Source: JALZEG01 sp036258555 (GTDB lineage Bacteria > Actinomycetota > CADDZG01 > WHSQ01). From it: a stretch of DNA of 59,986 bases. The position numbers and the translations under genes are program-made. Below are positions 24,168-32,459 of the stretch, piece after piece. The notes under the pieces are model-generated. The model was not told where the DNA came from. It searched no databases and saw only the letters and a program-made list of their open reading frames with translations. Within the stretch, counting starts at the first letter, position 1. Every line of letters starts with the position of its first letter. Location of the stretch: contig DATADL010000100.1 of assembly GCA_036258555.1 (NCBI GenBank), forward strand, positions 1 to 59,986, written 5' to 3'.

Positions 24168-25268
24168 GTGAGCGACCGGGTGGCGATCCTCGGGACCGGG
24201 CTGATCGGAGGCTCGATCGGGCTTGGCCTCGCGGCGGTCGATCCCTCGACCGAGATCGTCGGGTACGACCCCGACCGGGAAGCGGCCGAGGCCGCGCTGA
24301 AGGCGGGCGCGGTGGCCGCGGTCGCGCGCGAGCCCGCGGCCGCCGTCGAGGGCGCCGGTGTAGTCGTCCTCGCCGGCCCCGTCGACGCGACGCCCGGCCT
24401 GGTGGAGGCGATCTCCGCGCGCGTCCCGGACGCCGCGGTCGTAACCGACGTGGGAAGCGCGAAGGCCGCGGTCGTCGCAGTCGGCGAGGACGCCTTCGGG
24501 AGGAGGTTCGTCGGCGGCCACCCGATGGCCGGGTCGGAGAGGCACGGGGCCCGCGCGGCCTCGGCGGACCTCTTCCGCGATGCCTGGTGGATCCTGACCC
24601 CGACGCGCTCGACCGCGCCCGAGGCGTACGCGCGCGTCGCCGACCTCGTCGGACGCCTCGGCGCGAAGCCGGTCGCTGTGAGCCCGTCCCGCCACGACTC
24701 GCTCGTGGCGCGGCTCAGCCACGTCCCGCAGCTCACGGCGAGCGCCCTCGTCGAGCTGGCGGCAGGGGCGGGGGACCGCGAGGCGCTGTTGGGCCTCGCC
24801 GCCGGCGGGTTCCGCGACGTGACCCGGATCGCGGCCAGCAACCCCGACCTGTGGGTGACGATCCTGCGGTCCAACAAGGCGTCGATCCTCGACGCCCTCG
24901 AAACCCTCGACCGGAAGTTGACGTCCGTGGCGGGATGGATCGAGCGCGACGACTGGGACGAGGTCCGGGAGTGGCTGGCGGCCGCGAGGAACAACCGGCT
25001 GGAGCTCTTCGCGCGCCCGGACCTCTCCGGCGAGCCCGCGGGCCTCTCGTTGCCGGTGACCGACCGCCCGGGCGTGCTCGCGGAGGTCACCACCGCGGCG
25101 GGCCGTCTCGGCGCCAACATCGAGGACCTCCGCATCGTGCACTCGACCGAGGGCGGCCACGGACGGCTCGAGCTCGTCGTGACGGGGGAGGGACCGGCGG
25201 ACCGGCTCGCCGAAGCCCTCGGGAACATGGGGTACCGGGTGGAGCGGACGGCCATAGTCGACCCATGA
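24168..25268 (+). CDS. tyrA: prephenate dehydrogenase with C-terminal ACT domain
   Basis: A 366-residue NAD-dependent enzyme of tyrosine synthesis. The N-terminal Rossmann motif is VAILGTGLIGGSIGLGL; GGHPMAGSERHG carries the catalytic His. An ACT domain starts near residue 285 (LPVTDRPGVLAEVTTAAGRLGANI) and probably gives feedback control by an aromatic amino acid. The GTG start follows AAGGAGA (24154-24160) with seven-base spacing, and abuts the aroH stop. Confidence 0.93.
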   Translation: MSDRVAILGTGLIGGSIGLGLAAVDPSTEIVGYDPDREAAEAALKAGAVAAVAREPAAAVEGAGVVVLAGPVDATPGLVEAISARVPDAAVVTDVGSAKAAVVAVGEDAFGRRFVGGHPMAGSERHGARAASADLFRDAWWILTPTRSTAPEAYARVADLVGRLGAKPVAVSPSRHDSLVARLSHVPQLTASALVELAAGAGDREALLGLAAGGFRDVTRIAASNPDLWVTILRSNKASILDALETLDRKLTSVAGWIERDDWDEVREWLAAARNNRLELFARPDLSGEPAGLSLPVTDRPGVLAEVTTAAGRLGANIEDLRIVHSTEGGHGRLELVVTGEGPADRLAEALGNMGYRVERTAIVDP

Positions 25269-25282
25269 ACGTCGACATCGCG

Positions 25283-25303
25283 ACAAGGTCACTTGTCGAC
25301 AAG
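25283..25303 (+). repeat. 21-bp palindromic motif, copy 5 (aroA leader, overlaps its ribosome binding site)
   Basis: Reads ACAAG, GTCA, CTTGTCGACAAG, the same layout as copies 1 and 4. Its last three bases begin AAGGAG (25301-25306), the aroA Shine-Dalgarno sequence. A protein bound to the motif, or a hairpin formed by it in RNA, would therefore cover the ribosome binding site. An ATG-TAG pair at 25309-25314 stands directly before the aroA start. Confidence 0.8.
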
Positions 25304-25314
25304 GAGACATGTAG

Positions 25315-26619
25315 ATGAGACGACGCAAGCCGGCGGCGGGGGAGGCGCCCCCCCTGCGCGGCCTCGTCTCGGTCCCCGGCGACAAGTCCATCTCGCACCG
25401 GGCCCTCGTGCTCGCGAGCCTCGCCCGCGGCACCTCGGCCATCACCGGGCTGAACCCGGGCGAGGACGTGCGGGCGACGGCCCGCGCGGTCGCCGCTCTC
25501 GGCGCGACGGTCGACCTCTCGGACGAGGATAACGTTGAAGTAGAAGGTTACGGGATCGACGGCCTGCGCGAGGCCGCCGACGTGCTCGACCTGGGGAACT
25601 CCGGCACCTCGATGCGAACGCTGCTCGGCGTGTGCGCGGGCATCGACGGGCTCACCGTCCTGACGGGCGACGCCTCGCTGCGGTCGCGGCCGATGCTCCG
25701 CGTCGCGGCCCCCCTGCGCCAGATGGGTGCGACGGTCGACGGGAGGGGATACGGCGAGCTCCCGCCGATGGTGGTCCGCGGCGGCGAGCTCCGGCCGGTG
25801 GACGCCGAGCTGAGCGTCGCCAGCGCCCAGGTCAAGACCGCGATCCTCCTCGCCGGGCTGAGGGCGCCCGGGACGACGAGCGTCACCGAGCCCGCGCCCA
25901 GCCGCGACCACACCGAGCGCATGCTCGAAGCCGCGGGCGTCCCGGTGGCACGGGCGGGGAAGACGTGCTCGGTCGAGGGCGGGTCGCAGCCGCGCCCGAT
26001 GGAGTGGGACGTCCCCGGCGACACGTCGTCGGCGCTCTATCTCCTCGTCGCGGCCCTGCTCGTCCCGGGCTCCGAGATCACCGTCACCGACGTGCTCCTC
26101 AACCCGACCCGCACGGCCGCGCTCGACGTCCTGGCCCGGATGGGGGCCGACCTCTCGATCGAGGAGAAGGAGGTCTCGGGCGGCGAGCCCCGCGGCGACG
26201 TGACCGCCCGGGCGTCCGGCCTCGCCGCGGCCGAGGTGGGGCCCGCCGAGGTCCCAGCCCTCGTCGACGAGCTGCCGCTGCTCGCGATCGCGGCCGCGCG
26301 TGCCGAGGGGACGACGGTGTTCTCGGGCGCCGAGGAGCTGCGTGTGAAGGAGTCGGACCGCATCGCCGCGACGGTCGCCGGCCTGCGGACGCTGGGCGTA
26401 GACGCGGAGGAGAGGCCGGACGGGATGGTCGTGCAGGGGCCCGCCCGGCTGACCGGGGGCGCGGTCGACTCGCGCGGCGACCACCGGATCGCGATGTCGT
26501 TCGCGGTGGCGGGCCTGGTCTCGGCGGAGGGCGTCCGCGTGTCGCGATGGTCGTGCGTCGACACCTCGTTCCCGGGTTTCCTCGACGTCCTCGGCCGCGC
26601 GCAGGGCCGGGTGGCGTGA
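25315..26619 (+). CDS. aroA: 3-phosphoshikimate 1-carboxyvinyltransferase (EPSP synthase)
   Basis: A 434-residue enzyme joining shikimate-3-phosphate and phosphoenolpyruvate. The family landmarks are VSVPGDKSISHRALVLASLA near residue 18, LGNSGTSMRTLLG near residue 95 (phosphoenolpyruvate site), and VKESDRIAATVAGLRTLG plus DHRIAMSFAVAGL near the end. ATG 25315 has AAGGAG eight bases upstream. It supplies EPSP for chorismate, the substrate of aroH two genes upstream. A short A/T-rich stretch lies at 25529-25551. Confidence 0.95.
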   Translation: MRRRKPAAGEAPPLRGLVSVPGDKSISHRALVLASLARGTSAITGLNPGEDVRATARAVAALGATVDLSDEDNVEVEGYGIDGLREAADVLDLGNSGTSMRTLLGVCAGIDGLTVLTGDASLRSRPMLRVAAPLRQMGATVDGRGYGELPPMVVRGGELRPVDAELSVASAQVKTAILLAGLRAPGTTSVTEPAPSRDHTERMLEAAGVPVARAGKTCSVEGGSQPRPMEWDVPGDTSSALYLLVAALLVPGSEITVTDVLLNPTRTAALDVLARMGADLSIEEKEVSGGEPRGDVTARASGLAAAEVGPAEVPALVDELPLLAIAAARAEGTTVFSGAEELRVKESDRIAATVAGLRTLGVDAEERPDGMVVQGPARLTGGAVDSRGDHRIAMSFAVAGLVSAEGVRVSRWSCVDTSFPGFLDVLGRAQGRVA

Positions 26620-26620
26620 C

Positions 26621-27274
26621 GTGGCGGCTCTCGCGATCGACGGCCCCGCGGGGGCCGGCAAGAGCACGGTGGCGCGGCGCGTCGCGGACGCGCTCGGCTG
26701 GCGCTACGTGGACTCCGGCGCGATGTACCGCGCGATCGCCCTCGCCGTCCTGCGCGGAGGTGCCGCCGCCGGCGACGAAGAGGCCGTCGGAGTCATCGCG
26801 GAGAAAGCGGAAGTCACCCTGGACGGGGGCAGGGTCCGCCTCGACGGCGAAGACGTGTCCGAGCGCATCCGAGCCGCCGACGTCACCGCCGTCGTGTCGG
26901 CGGTCGCGGCGAACCCGCGCGTGCGCGCCGCGCTCGTCGACAAGCAGCGCGGCCTCGCGACCGAGCAGGACGTGGTGATGGAGGGGCGCGACATCGGGAC
27001 GGTCGTCCTCCCCGACGCGGAGATAAAGGTGTACCTGACGGCGGCTCCGTCCGAGCGCGCGCGCCGGCGCGCCCGCGAGCTGGGGCTTCCCGGCGACCGG
27101 GCGTCGCTAGAGGCGATGGAGAGCGAGCTGTCGCGGCGGGACGTCGCGGACGCGACCCGCGACCTCGCGCCCCTGGCGCGGGCCGAAGGCGCGCACGAGG
27201 TCGACACGACGGACCTGGACCTCGACGAGGTCGTCGCGCGGATCTGCGACATCGTGCGGGCAAGGCGTGGATAG
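26621..27274 (+). CDS. cmk: cytidylate kinase
   Basis: A 217-residue nucleotide kinase phosphorylating CMP and dCMP. The P-loop is DGPAGAGKST at residues 7-16; YVDSGAMYRAIA follows, and the CMP-binding and lid segments include MEGRDIGTVVLPDAEIKVYLTA. GTG 26621 begins one base after the aroA stop. It overlaps der by eight bases, as in Rv1712-Rv1713. Confidence 0.94.
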   Translation: MAALAIDGPAGAGKSTVARRVADALGWRYVDSGAMYRAIALAVLRGGAAAGDEEAVGVIAEKAEVTLDGGRVRLDGEDVSERIRAADVTAVVSAVAANPRVRAALVDKQRGLATEQDVVMEGRDIGTVVLPDAEIKVYLTAAPSERARRRARELGLPGDRASLEAMESELSRRDVADATRDLAPLARAEGAHEVDTTDLDLDEVVARICDIVRARRG

Positions 27275-28616
27275 CCCGCGGCCCGCCGCCTCCGACGACC
27301 GCGGGCTCGCGCTGGTGGCGGTCGTCGGCCGGCCCAACGTCGGGAAGTCGTCGCTCGTCAACCGCGTCCTCGGCCGCCGCGAGGCGATCGTGGAGGAGAC
27401 GCCTGGCGTGACCAGGGACCGGAGGTCGTTCGTCGCCGAATGGGCGGGACGCCGGTTCGAGATCGTCGACACCGGCGGGCTCGAGCCGGGGGCCAAGGGC
27501 CTCGACGCCCGCGTCGCGGAGCAGGCGGAGGTCGCGATGGAGGCCGCGGACGTCGTCGTCCTGGTCGTCGACGCCGCCGCCGGCCCCCTCGAGGACGACA
27601 TGATCGTCGCCGCCAAGCTGCGCGGAGGCGACAAGCCCGTGCTCGTCGTCGCGAACAAGGTCGACGACCCCCGCGACGAGGCCGCGGCCGCGGACTTCTA
27701 CCGGCTCGGGCTCGGCGACCCCGTCCCGCTCTCGGCCCTCCACGGCCGCGGGTCGGGGGACTTCCTCGACGAGCTCGTCCGCCTGCTGCCGGAGACCGAG
27801 GCCGAGGGATCGGGCGCGTGGGGATCGATCGCGATCGCCGGACGGCCGAACGTCGGCAAGTCCTCGATCCTGAACGCGCTACTGCGCGAGGAACGGTCGA
27901 TCGTGGACTCGGTGCCGGGGACGACTCGCGACCCCGTCGACTCGTATCTCGACCACGGGGGCCGGACGCTGCGGATCGTCGACACCGCGGGGATGCGCCG
28001 GCGCGTCGCCATCGGCGAGTCGCTCGAGTACTACAGCTGGCTGCGGTCGCGCCAGGCCGTCAAGCGTGCCGACGCGGTGCTCCTCGTCGTCGACATGGGC
28101 GAGGGCGTCACCGCGCTCGACCAGCGCATCGCGCAGGACGTCGTCGAGTCCGGAAGGGCGTGCGTGATCGCGCTCAACAAGTGGGACCTCGTGCCCGGCG
28201 AGGAGACGGACCGCGCGCGGGCGGAGCGCGACGTCTCGGAGAGCCTGCGATGGCTCGAGTGGGCGAAGGTCGTCCGGACCTCGGCGGTGACGCGCCGCGG
28301 CGTAGACCGCATCCTCCCCGCGCTCGTCGACGCGCTCGAGTCGCACCGGCGCAGGATCCCGACCGCGACGGTCAACCGCATCGTGTCGGACGCGCAGGCG
28401 CGGCGACCGCATCCGCGCGCCGGCCACAGGGCCGTGCGCGTGCTCTACGCGGTGCAGGCGAGCGCGGCGCCTCCCGAGGTCGTGCTGTTCTCGACCGGAC
28501 GGCTCGCGCCGGGATACCTCAAGTACCTCGAGCACCGGATCCGGGACGCGGAGCCGTTCGACGGCACGCCGGTGAGGCTCACCGTCCGCGTCCGCCGGCG
28601 CAAGACCGAGGAGTGA
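27267..28616 (+). CDS. der: GTPase Der (EngA), ribosome assembly
   Basis: A 449-residue protein with tandem GTPase domains, needed for 50S subunit maturation. First domain: GRPNVGKS (21-28), DTGGLE, NKVD. Second domain: GRPNVGKS near residue 192, DTAGMRRR, NKWD. A C-terminal KH-like domain covers about residues 365-440. The spacing between domains is normal. The start is GTG 27267 inside the end of cmk. Confidence 0.95.
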   Translation: MDSPRPAASDDRGLALVAVVGRPNVGKSSLVNRVLGRREAIVEETPGVTRDRRSFVAEWAGRRFEIVDTGGLEPGAKGLDARVAEQAEVAMEAADVVVLVVDAAAGPLEDDMIVAAKLRGGDKPVLVVANKVDDPRDEAAAADFYRLGLGDPVPLSALHGRGSGDFLDELVRLLPETEAEGSGAWGSIAIAGRPNVGKSSILNALLREERSIVDSVPGTTRDPVDSYLDHGGRTLRIVDTAGMRRRVAIGESLEYYSWLRSRQAVKRADAVLLVVDMGEGVTALDQRIAQDVVESGRACVIALNKWDLVPGEETDRARAERDVSESLRWLEWAKVVRTSAVTRRGVDRILPALVDALESHRRRIPTATVNRIVSDAQARRPHPRAGHRAVRVLYAVQASAAPPEVVLFSTGRLAPGYLKYLEHRIRDAEPFDGTPVRLTVRVRRRKTEE

Positions 28617-28645
28617 GACCGGGGGGGCCCGCCGAACCCCCTGGG

Positions 28646-28651
28646 TATGAT
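28646..28651 (+). promoter_or_regulatory. -10 box of tRNA-Pro
   Basis: TATGAT about 40 bases before the mature tRNA end. I see no good -35 box. The remainder of the 75-bp gap after der shows nothing else. Confidence 0.45.
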
Positions 28652-28691
28652 GAGCGCAGCGGGGTGGCCTCGGCCGGACCGCAGAACAAGA

Positions 28692-28766
28692 CGGGACGTG
28701 GCGCAGCTTGGTTAGCGCACTGGTCTGGGGGACCAGGGGTCGCCGGTTCAAATCCGGCCGTCCCGA
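28692..28766 (+). tRNA. tRNA-Pro (anticodon GGG)
   Basis: A complete cloverleaf can be drawn: acceptor CGGGACG (28692-28698) with CGTCCCG (28759-28765), D-stem GCGC/GCGC, anticodon stem CTGGT/ACCAG with loop CTGGGGG (anticodon GGG), and T-stem GCCGG/CCGGC with loop TTCAAAT. The discriminator is A. CCA is not encoded. Confidence 0.95.
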
Positions 28767-28773
28767 CTCTTAG

Positions 28774-29376
28774 ATGACACAGCCGACCCGTCCACCCGCA
28801 GCGACGCTCGACCGCGGCTTGTGGACCGTCCCGAACGTCCTGTCGATCCTGCGCCTCGCCAGCGTCCCGGTGTTCGTGTGGCTGTTCGTCTCCGGTCGCG
28901 AGAACGCGGCCGTGATCCTGTACGCGGCCGGCGCGTGGACGGACTTCTTCGACGGCGTGATCGCCCGCAGGTTCGACCAGGTGTCGGAGATCGGCAAGCT
29001 CCTCGACCCCCTTGCCGACCGCATCCTCATAATCGCGCTCGTCGTGGCGCTAGTCGCCCGCGACGCGCTGCCGCTGTGGCTTGCGATCGTCATCGTCGCG
29101 CGCGACGTGCTGCTGCTCAGCGTGTTCCCGATCCTCGAACGCAAGAAGGTCCCGCGGATCGCCGTCAACTTCACGGGCAAGAGCGCGACCGCCGCCCTCC
29201 TCTTCGGGCTCACCTCCCTTGCCTGGTCCGAGACGACGTTCGTCGCCGAGGGCGTCGCGGACGAGATCGGCATCGCGTTCACCACCCTCGGCGCCGTGCT
29301 CTACTGGGTCGCCGCCGCGCTGTATGCGCAGGCGGCGCGCGACACGGTCCGGGCGCTCACGGTCGAGAGGGGGTAG
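28774..29376 (+). CDS. pgsA: CDP-diacylglycerol-glycerol-3-phosphate 3-phosphatidyltransferase
   Basis: A 200-residue membrane enzyme of the CDP-alcohol phosphatidyltransferase family. The catalytic motif DG-x2-AR-x8-G-x3-D-x3-D is intact in FDGVIARRFDQVSEIGKL and the LDPLAD after it. About five membrane helices are present. The opening WTVPNVLSILRLASVPVF is typical of PgsA-type enzymes making phosphatidylglycerol phosphate. A related phosphatidylinositol-phosphate or cardiolipin synthase cannot be fully excluded. ATG 28774 lies eight bases after the tRNA. Confidence 0.85.
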   Translation: MTQPTRPPAATLDRGLWTVPNVLSILRLASVPVFVWLFVSGRENAAVILYAAGAWTDFFDGVIARRFDQVSEIGKLLDPLADRILIIALVVALVARDALPLWLAIVIVARDVLLLSVFPILERKKVPRIAVNFTGKSATAALLFGLTSLAWSETTFVAEGVADEIGIAFTTLGAVLYWVAAALYAQAARDTVRALTVERG

Positions 29377-29378
29377 CG

Positions 29379-31910
29379 ATGCCGGAGCTCGACATGCAAG
29401 CGGTGATCATGGCCGGCGGCGAGGGCTCGCGCCTGCGACCGCTCACCAGCAACATGCCGAAGCCGATGCTCCCCATCGTCAAGAGGCCGATGATGGAGCA
29501 CATCCTCGTCCTGCTCCGCAAGCACGGGATCACGGACGTGATAGCCACCGTGCAGTTCCTGTCCTCGGTCATCCGCAACTACTTCGGCGACGGATCCGAC
29601 CTGGGGATCTCGCTCTCCTACGCGACCGAGGACGTCCCGCTCGGCACCGCCGGCTCCGTCCTGGGCGCGCGGGACTTCTTGTCCGGGCCCTTCCTCGTCG
29701 TCTCCGGCGACGCGCTGACGGACATCGACCTCGAGGAGGTCGTGGACTTCCACCGCAGCCGCGGCGCCGCCGCGACCCTCGTGCTCAAGCGGATGAAGGA
29801 CCCCCTCGAGTTCGGCATCGTGATGACGGATTCGGACGGCAGGGTCGAGCGCTTCCTCGAGAAGCCCACGTGGGGCCAGGTCTTCTCCGACACGATCAAC
29901 ACCGGGATCTACGTGGTGGAGCCCGACGTGCTCGACCTCATCCCGGTCGACCAGCCGTACGACTTCTCGTCCGAGCTGTTCCCCGCGATGCTCGACAAGG
30001 GGCTTCCGCTGTTCGGCTTCGTCACCGGCGCGTACTGGACCGACGTCGGGAACACCGAGGCGTACGTCCAGGCGAACTACGACGCGCTGTCGGGGAAGGT
30101 CGCGGTCGACCTCGCGGGGTTCGAGCTGCAGCCTGGCGTCTGGGTGGGAGACGACGTCGAGGTCAACCCGACGGCGCGCCTCGAGGGCCCGTGCCTCGTC
30201 GGGGACAACGTCCGGATCAACGCCGGGGCGAAGGTCGGCCCGCTGACCGTCGTCGCCGACAACGCGATCGTCGGCGACGACGCGTCGGTAACCGGCTCGG
30301 TGCTGCTCGAGAGGGCCCAGGCGGGGCCCTACTCGATCGTGCGCGGCGCGGTCCTCGGTCGCGGGGCGTCCGTCCAGCGCGGCGTCAACCTCGAGGAGGG
30401 CGTCGTGCTCGGCGACGAGGTCACGGTGGGGGCCGGGGCGTTCCTCAAGTCTCGGGTAAAGGTCTACCCGAGCCGTACGGTCGAGGCGGGGGCGATCGTC
30501 ACGCAGAGCGTCGTGAAGGAGCGGCGCGCGTCGCGCAGCCTGTTCGGCTCCCGAGGCGTGTCCGGCCCGGTCAACCTCGGCGTCACCCCGCAGGTCGCGG
30601 TGAGGCTCGGGATGGCCTACGGGACGACTCTGAAGCGCGGCTCCGTCGTGGTCACGGGCCGGGATGCGAGCCGCGCGGCACGCACGATGAAGCGCGCGCT
30701 GATCGCGGGGCTGAACTCGACCGGCGTCAACTGCCACGACCTCGAGCTGATGCCGATGCCGGTGACGCGCTTCGCGGTGCGCAGCGAGCAGGCCTCCGGC
30801 GGGATCAGCGTGCGCACGTCGCCGCGCGACCCCGAGACCGTCGAGATCCGGCTGTTCGACGCCGACGGCGCGGACCTCCCCCCCGGCGACCAGCGCAAGA
30901 TCGAGCGCATCTTCTTCCGCGAGGACTACCGGCGCGCCGGCGCGCTGCAGCTCGGCGAGCTCGAGTTCCCGCCGCGGACGCTCGAGCGCTACACGTCCGG
31001 CGTCATGGGCGCCCTCGACACCGACCTCGTGCGCAGCGCCGGCCTGAAGGTCGTCGTCGACTACGCCTACGGGGCGTCGTCGGTGATCGGCCCATCGATC
31101 CTCGGCCGGCTCCGGTGCGACGTACTCGGCCTCCACGGCTACATAGACGAGCACCGCCCGGTCCTGGTCGAGCGCGACATCGACCGGCTCCTCGGCGAGC
31201 TCGCCGACCAGGTGCGCAGCTCCGGTTCGCACGCGGGGGTGCTGCTCGAGCCCGGCGGCGAGGCCGCCCACCTCGTCGACGACCACGGCCGCGTCGTGTC
31301 GGGGACTCAGGCTCTGCTCGCGTTCCTGCGTCACGAGGCGCGGCGGTCGCAGGGACGGACCCTCGTCGTGCCCGTGTCGAGTCCGCAGGTCGCGGAGGCG
31401 CTCGTCGAGAAGGAGGGCGCGAAGGTCCAGCGCGCCTCGACCGGGCTGGCGGGCCTGATGGCGCGCGCGGCCCGGCCCGAGGTCGTCTTCGTCGGCGACT
31501 CCAACGGGGCCCTCATGTGGCCGGCCCTGCTCCCGGCTCCCGACGCGCTCATGACGTTCTGCAAGGCGCTCGAGCTCATGGCGGCGGAAGGCCGTCCGCT
31601 GTCGGAGATCGTCGACGACCTCCCCGAGACGAACGTCGTGACGATCGACGTCCCGACGCCGTGGGACCTCAAAGGCGCGGTCATGCGCCACGTCGCGTCG
31701 GAGGCGAGCGCCCGCGGCGGCAAGCTCGTGCTCCTCGACGGCGTGAAGGTCGTGGACGACGACGGGTGGGCGCTCGTGATCCCGTATCCCGACGAGCCGC
31801 TGTGCCGCGTGTGGGCCGAGGCCGAGACGCGGGCCGAGGCGGACGCGCTCGCCGGCCGGTACGCTGCGCTCGTCGCCGACGTGGTCGACGCCGGGTCCGG
31901 CGAGGGCTGA
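29379..31910 (+). CDS. nucleotidyltransferase / hexapeptide / degenerate phosphohexomutase fusion
   Basis: An 843-residue protein with three parts. Residues 1-240 are a sugar-1-phosphate nucleotidyltransferase (MAGGEGSRLRPLT, then KPMLPIVKRPMMEH). Residues 250-370 are left-handed hexapeptide repeats (VGDNVRINAGAKVGP). Residues 385-835 match phosphomannomutase/phosphoglucomutase. The mutase active-site loop, normally TASHNP with the phosphorylated Ser, reads RTSPRDPE here, so mutase chemistry is doubtful. The expected product is GDP-mannose or a related sugar nucleotide for envelope glycans or lipid-linked mannose. ATG 29379 has GAGAGGGGG upstream and overlaps nothing. Confidence 0.85.
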   Translation: MPELDMQAVIMAGGEGSRLRPLTSNMPKPMLPIVKRPMMEHILVLLRKHGITDVIATVQFLSSVIRNYFGDGSDLGISLSYATEDVPLGTAGSVLGARDFLSGPFLVVSGDALTDIDLEEVVDFHRSRGAAATLVLKRMKDPLEFGIVMTDSDGRVERFLEKPTWGQVFSDTINTGIYVVEPDVLDLIPVDQPYDFSSELFPAMLDKGLPLFGFVTGAYWTDVGNTEAYVQANYDALSGKVAVDLAGFELQPGVWVGDDVEVNPTARLEGPCLVGDNVRINAGAKVGPLTVVADNAIVGDDASVTGSVLLERAQAGPYSIVRGAVLGRGASVQRGVNLEEGVVLGDEVTVGAGAFLKSRVKVYPSRTVEAGAIVTQSVVKERRASRSLFGSRGVSGPVNLGVTPQVAVRLGMAYGTTLKRGSVVVTGRDASRAARTMKRALIAGLNSTGVNCHDLELMPMPVTRFAVRSEQASGGISVRTSPRDPETVEIRLFDADGADLPPGDQRKIERIFFREDYRRAGALQLGELEFPPRTLERYTSGVMGALDTDLVRSAGLKVVVDYAYGASSVIGPSILGRLRCDVLGLHGYIDEHRPVLVERDIDRLLGELADQVRSSGSHAGVLLEPGGEAAHLVDDHGRVVSGTQALLAFLRHEARRSQGRTLVVPVSSPQVAEALVEKEGAKVQRASTGLAGLMARAARPEVVFVGDSNGALMWPALLPAPDALMTFCKALELMAAEGRPLSEIVDDLPETNVVTIDVPTPWDLKGAVMRHVASEASARGGKLVLLDGVKVVDDDGWALVIPYPDEPLCRVWAEAETRAEADALAGRYAALVADVVDAGSGEG

Positions 31911-31950
31911 TCCCGAGCGTCGCCTCGGCGCTTGCTCCAATAGGAAGCGA

Positions 31951-31970
31951 CAAGTCTTCTCGAAGACTTG
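31951..31970 (+). repeat. inverted repeat beside motif copy 6
   Basis: CAAGTCTTC and GAAGACTTG separated by two bases. It shares the words CAAG, AGTC and GACTT with the 21-bp motif five bases downstream. A hairpin in the gcvH leader, or a second half of a composite protein-binding site. Confidence 0.6.
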
Positions 31971-31974
31971 GGCA

Positions 31975-31995
31975 CAAGTCGACAAATCGCCAAGA
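31975..31995 (-). repeat. 21-bp palindromic motif, copy 6 (gcvH leader)
   Basis: Minus strand TCTTG, GCGA, TTTGTCGACTTG. It ends 31 bases before the gcvH GTG. With the neighbouring inverted repeat it makes most of the 116-bp gap distinctly AT-richer than the coding DNA. Confidence 0.7.
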
Positions 31996-32026
31996 GGGCA
32001 CGGATCAGAGAAAAGGAGACGCTCGG

Positions 32027-32410
32027 GTGACGGACGTACCGGGGGACAGGCAGTACACGAAGGACCACGAGTGGGCGCTCGAGCGGGACGGGCGCGTCGT
32101 CGTCGGCATCACGCACTACGCGCAGGATCAGCTGGGAGACGTCGTTTTCGTGGGGCTCCCGGAGCCGGGGGCCGAGGTGACCGCCGGCGAGCCGCTCGGC
32201 GAGGTCGAGTCGACGAAGTCGGTCTCCGACGTGTACAGCCCGGTGAGCGGCAAGGTCCTCGAGAAGAACTCGGAGGTCGAGCAGACCCCGGAGCTCATCA
32301 ACTCCGACCCCTACGGCGACGGGTGGCTCGTGTCGATCGAGCCTGCCGGAGAGGCGACGGGCCTGATGAGCGCGGACGAGTACCGGGCGCTCGTCGAAGA
32401 GGGGTCGTAG
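32027..32410 (+). CDS. gcvH: glycine cleavage system H protein
   Basis: A 127-residue lipoyl carrier. The lipoylated Lys is K64 in GEVESTKSVSDVY. It shuttles the aminomethyl group between the P, T and L proteins. GTG 32027 follows AAAAGGAG (32011-32018) with eight-base spacing. The genes for T and both P subunits lie 5-9 kb downstream, separated by garA, merR and others, in the order of Rv1826 onward. No gene for the L protein is in this window. Confidence 0.94.
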   Translation: MTDVPGDRQYTKDHEWALERDGRVVVGITHYAQDQLGDVVFVGLPEPGAEVTAGEPLGEVESTKSVSDVYSPVSGKVLEKNSEVEQTPELINSDPYGDGWLVSIEPAGEATGLMSADEYRALVEEGS

Positions 32411-32422
32411 CCCCGGCTCTCC

Positions 32423-32452
32423 TTGACTAACTCTAAAGCTCGCCTATAGGGT
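32423..32452 (+). promoter_or_regulatory. promoter of the garA-like gene, nearly leaderless
   Basis: TTGACT (32423-32428), then TATAGG 16 bp further (32445-32450); the overlapping TAGGGT (32447-32452) ends seven bases before ATG 32460. No Shine-Dalgarno sequence fits. Transcription should begin at or within a few bases of the ATG. Confidence 0.6.
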
Positions 32453-32459
32453 CACCCGC

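Noticed and set aside
31911..32026. Glycine riboswitch before gcvH
   Set aside because: The 116-bp gap is occupied by the dyad and motif copy 6, and no glycine-riboswitch core is visible.
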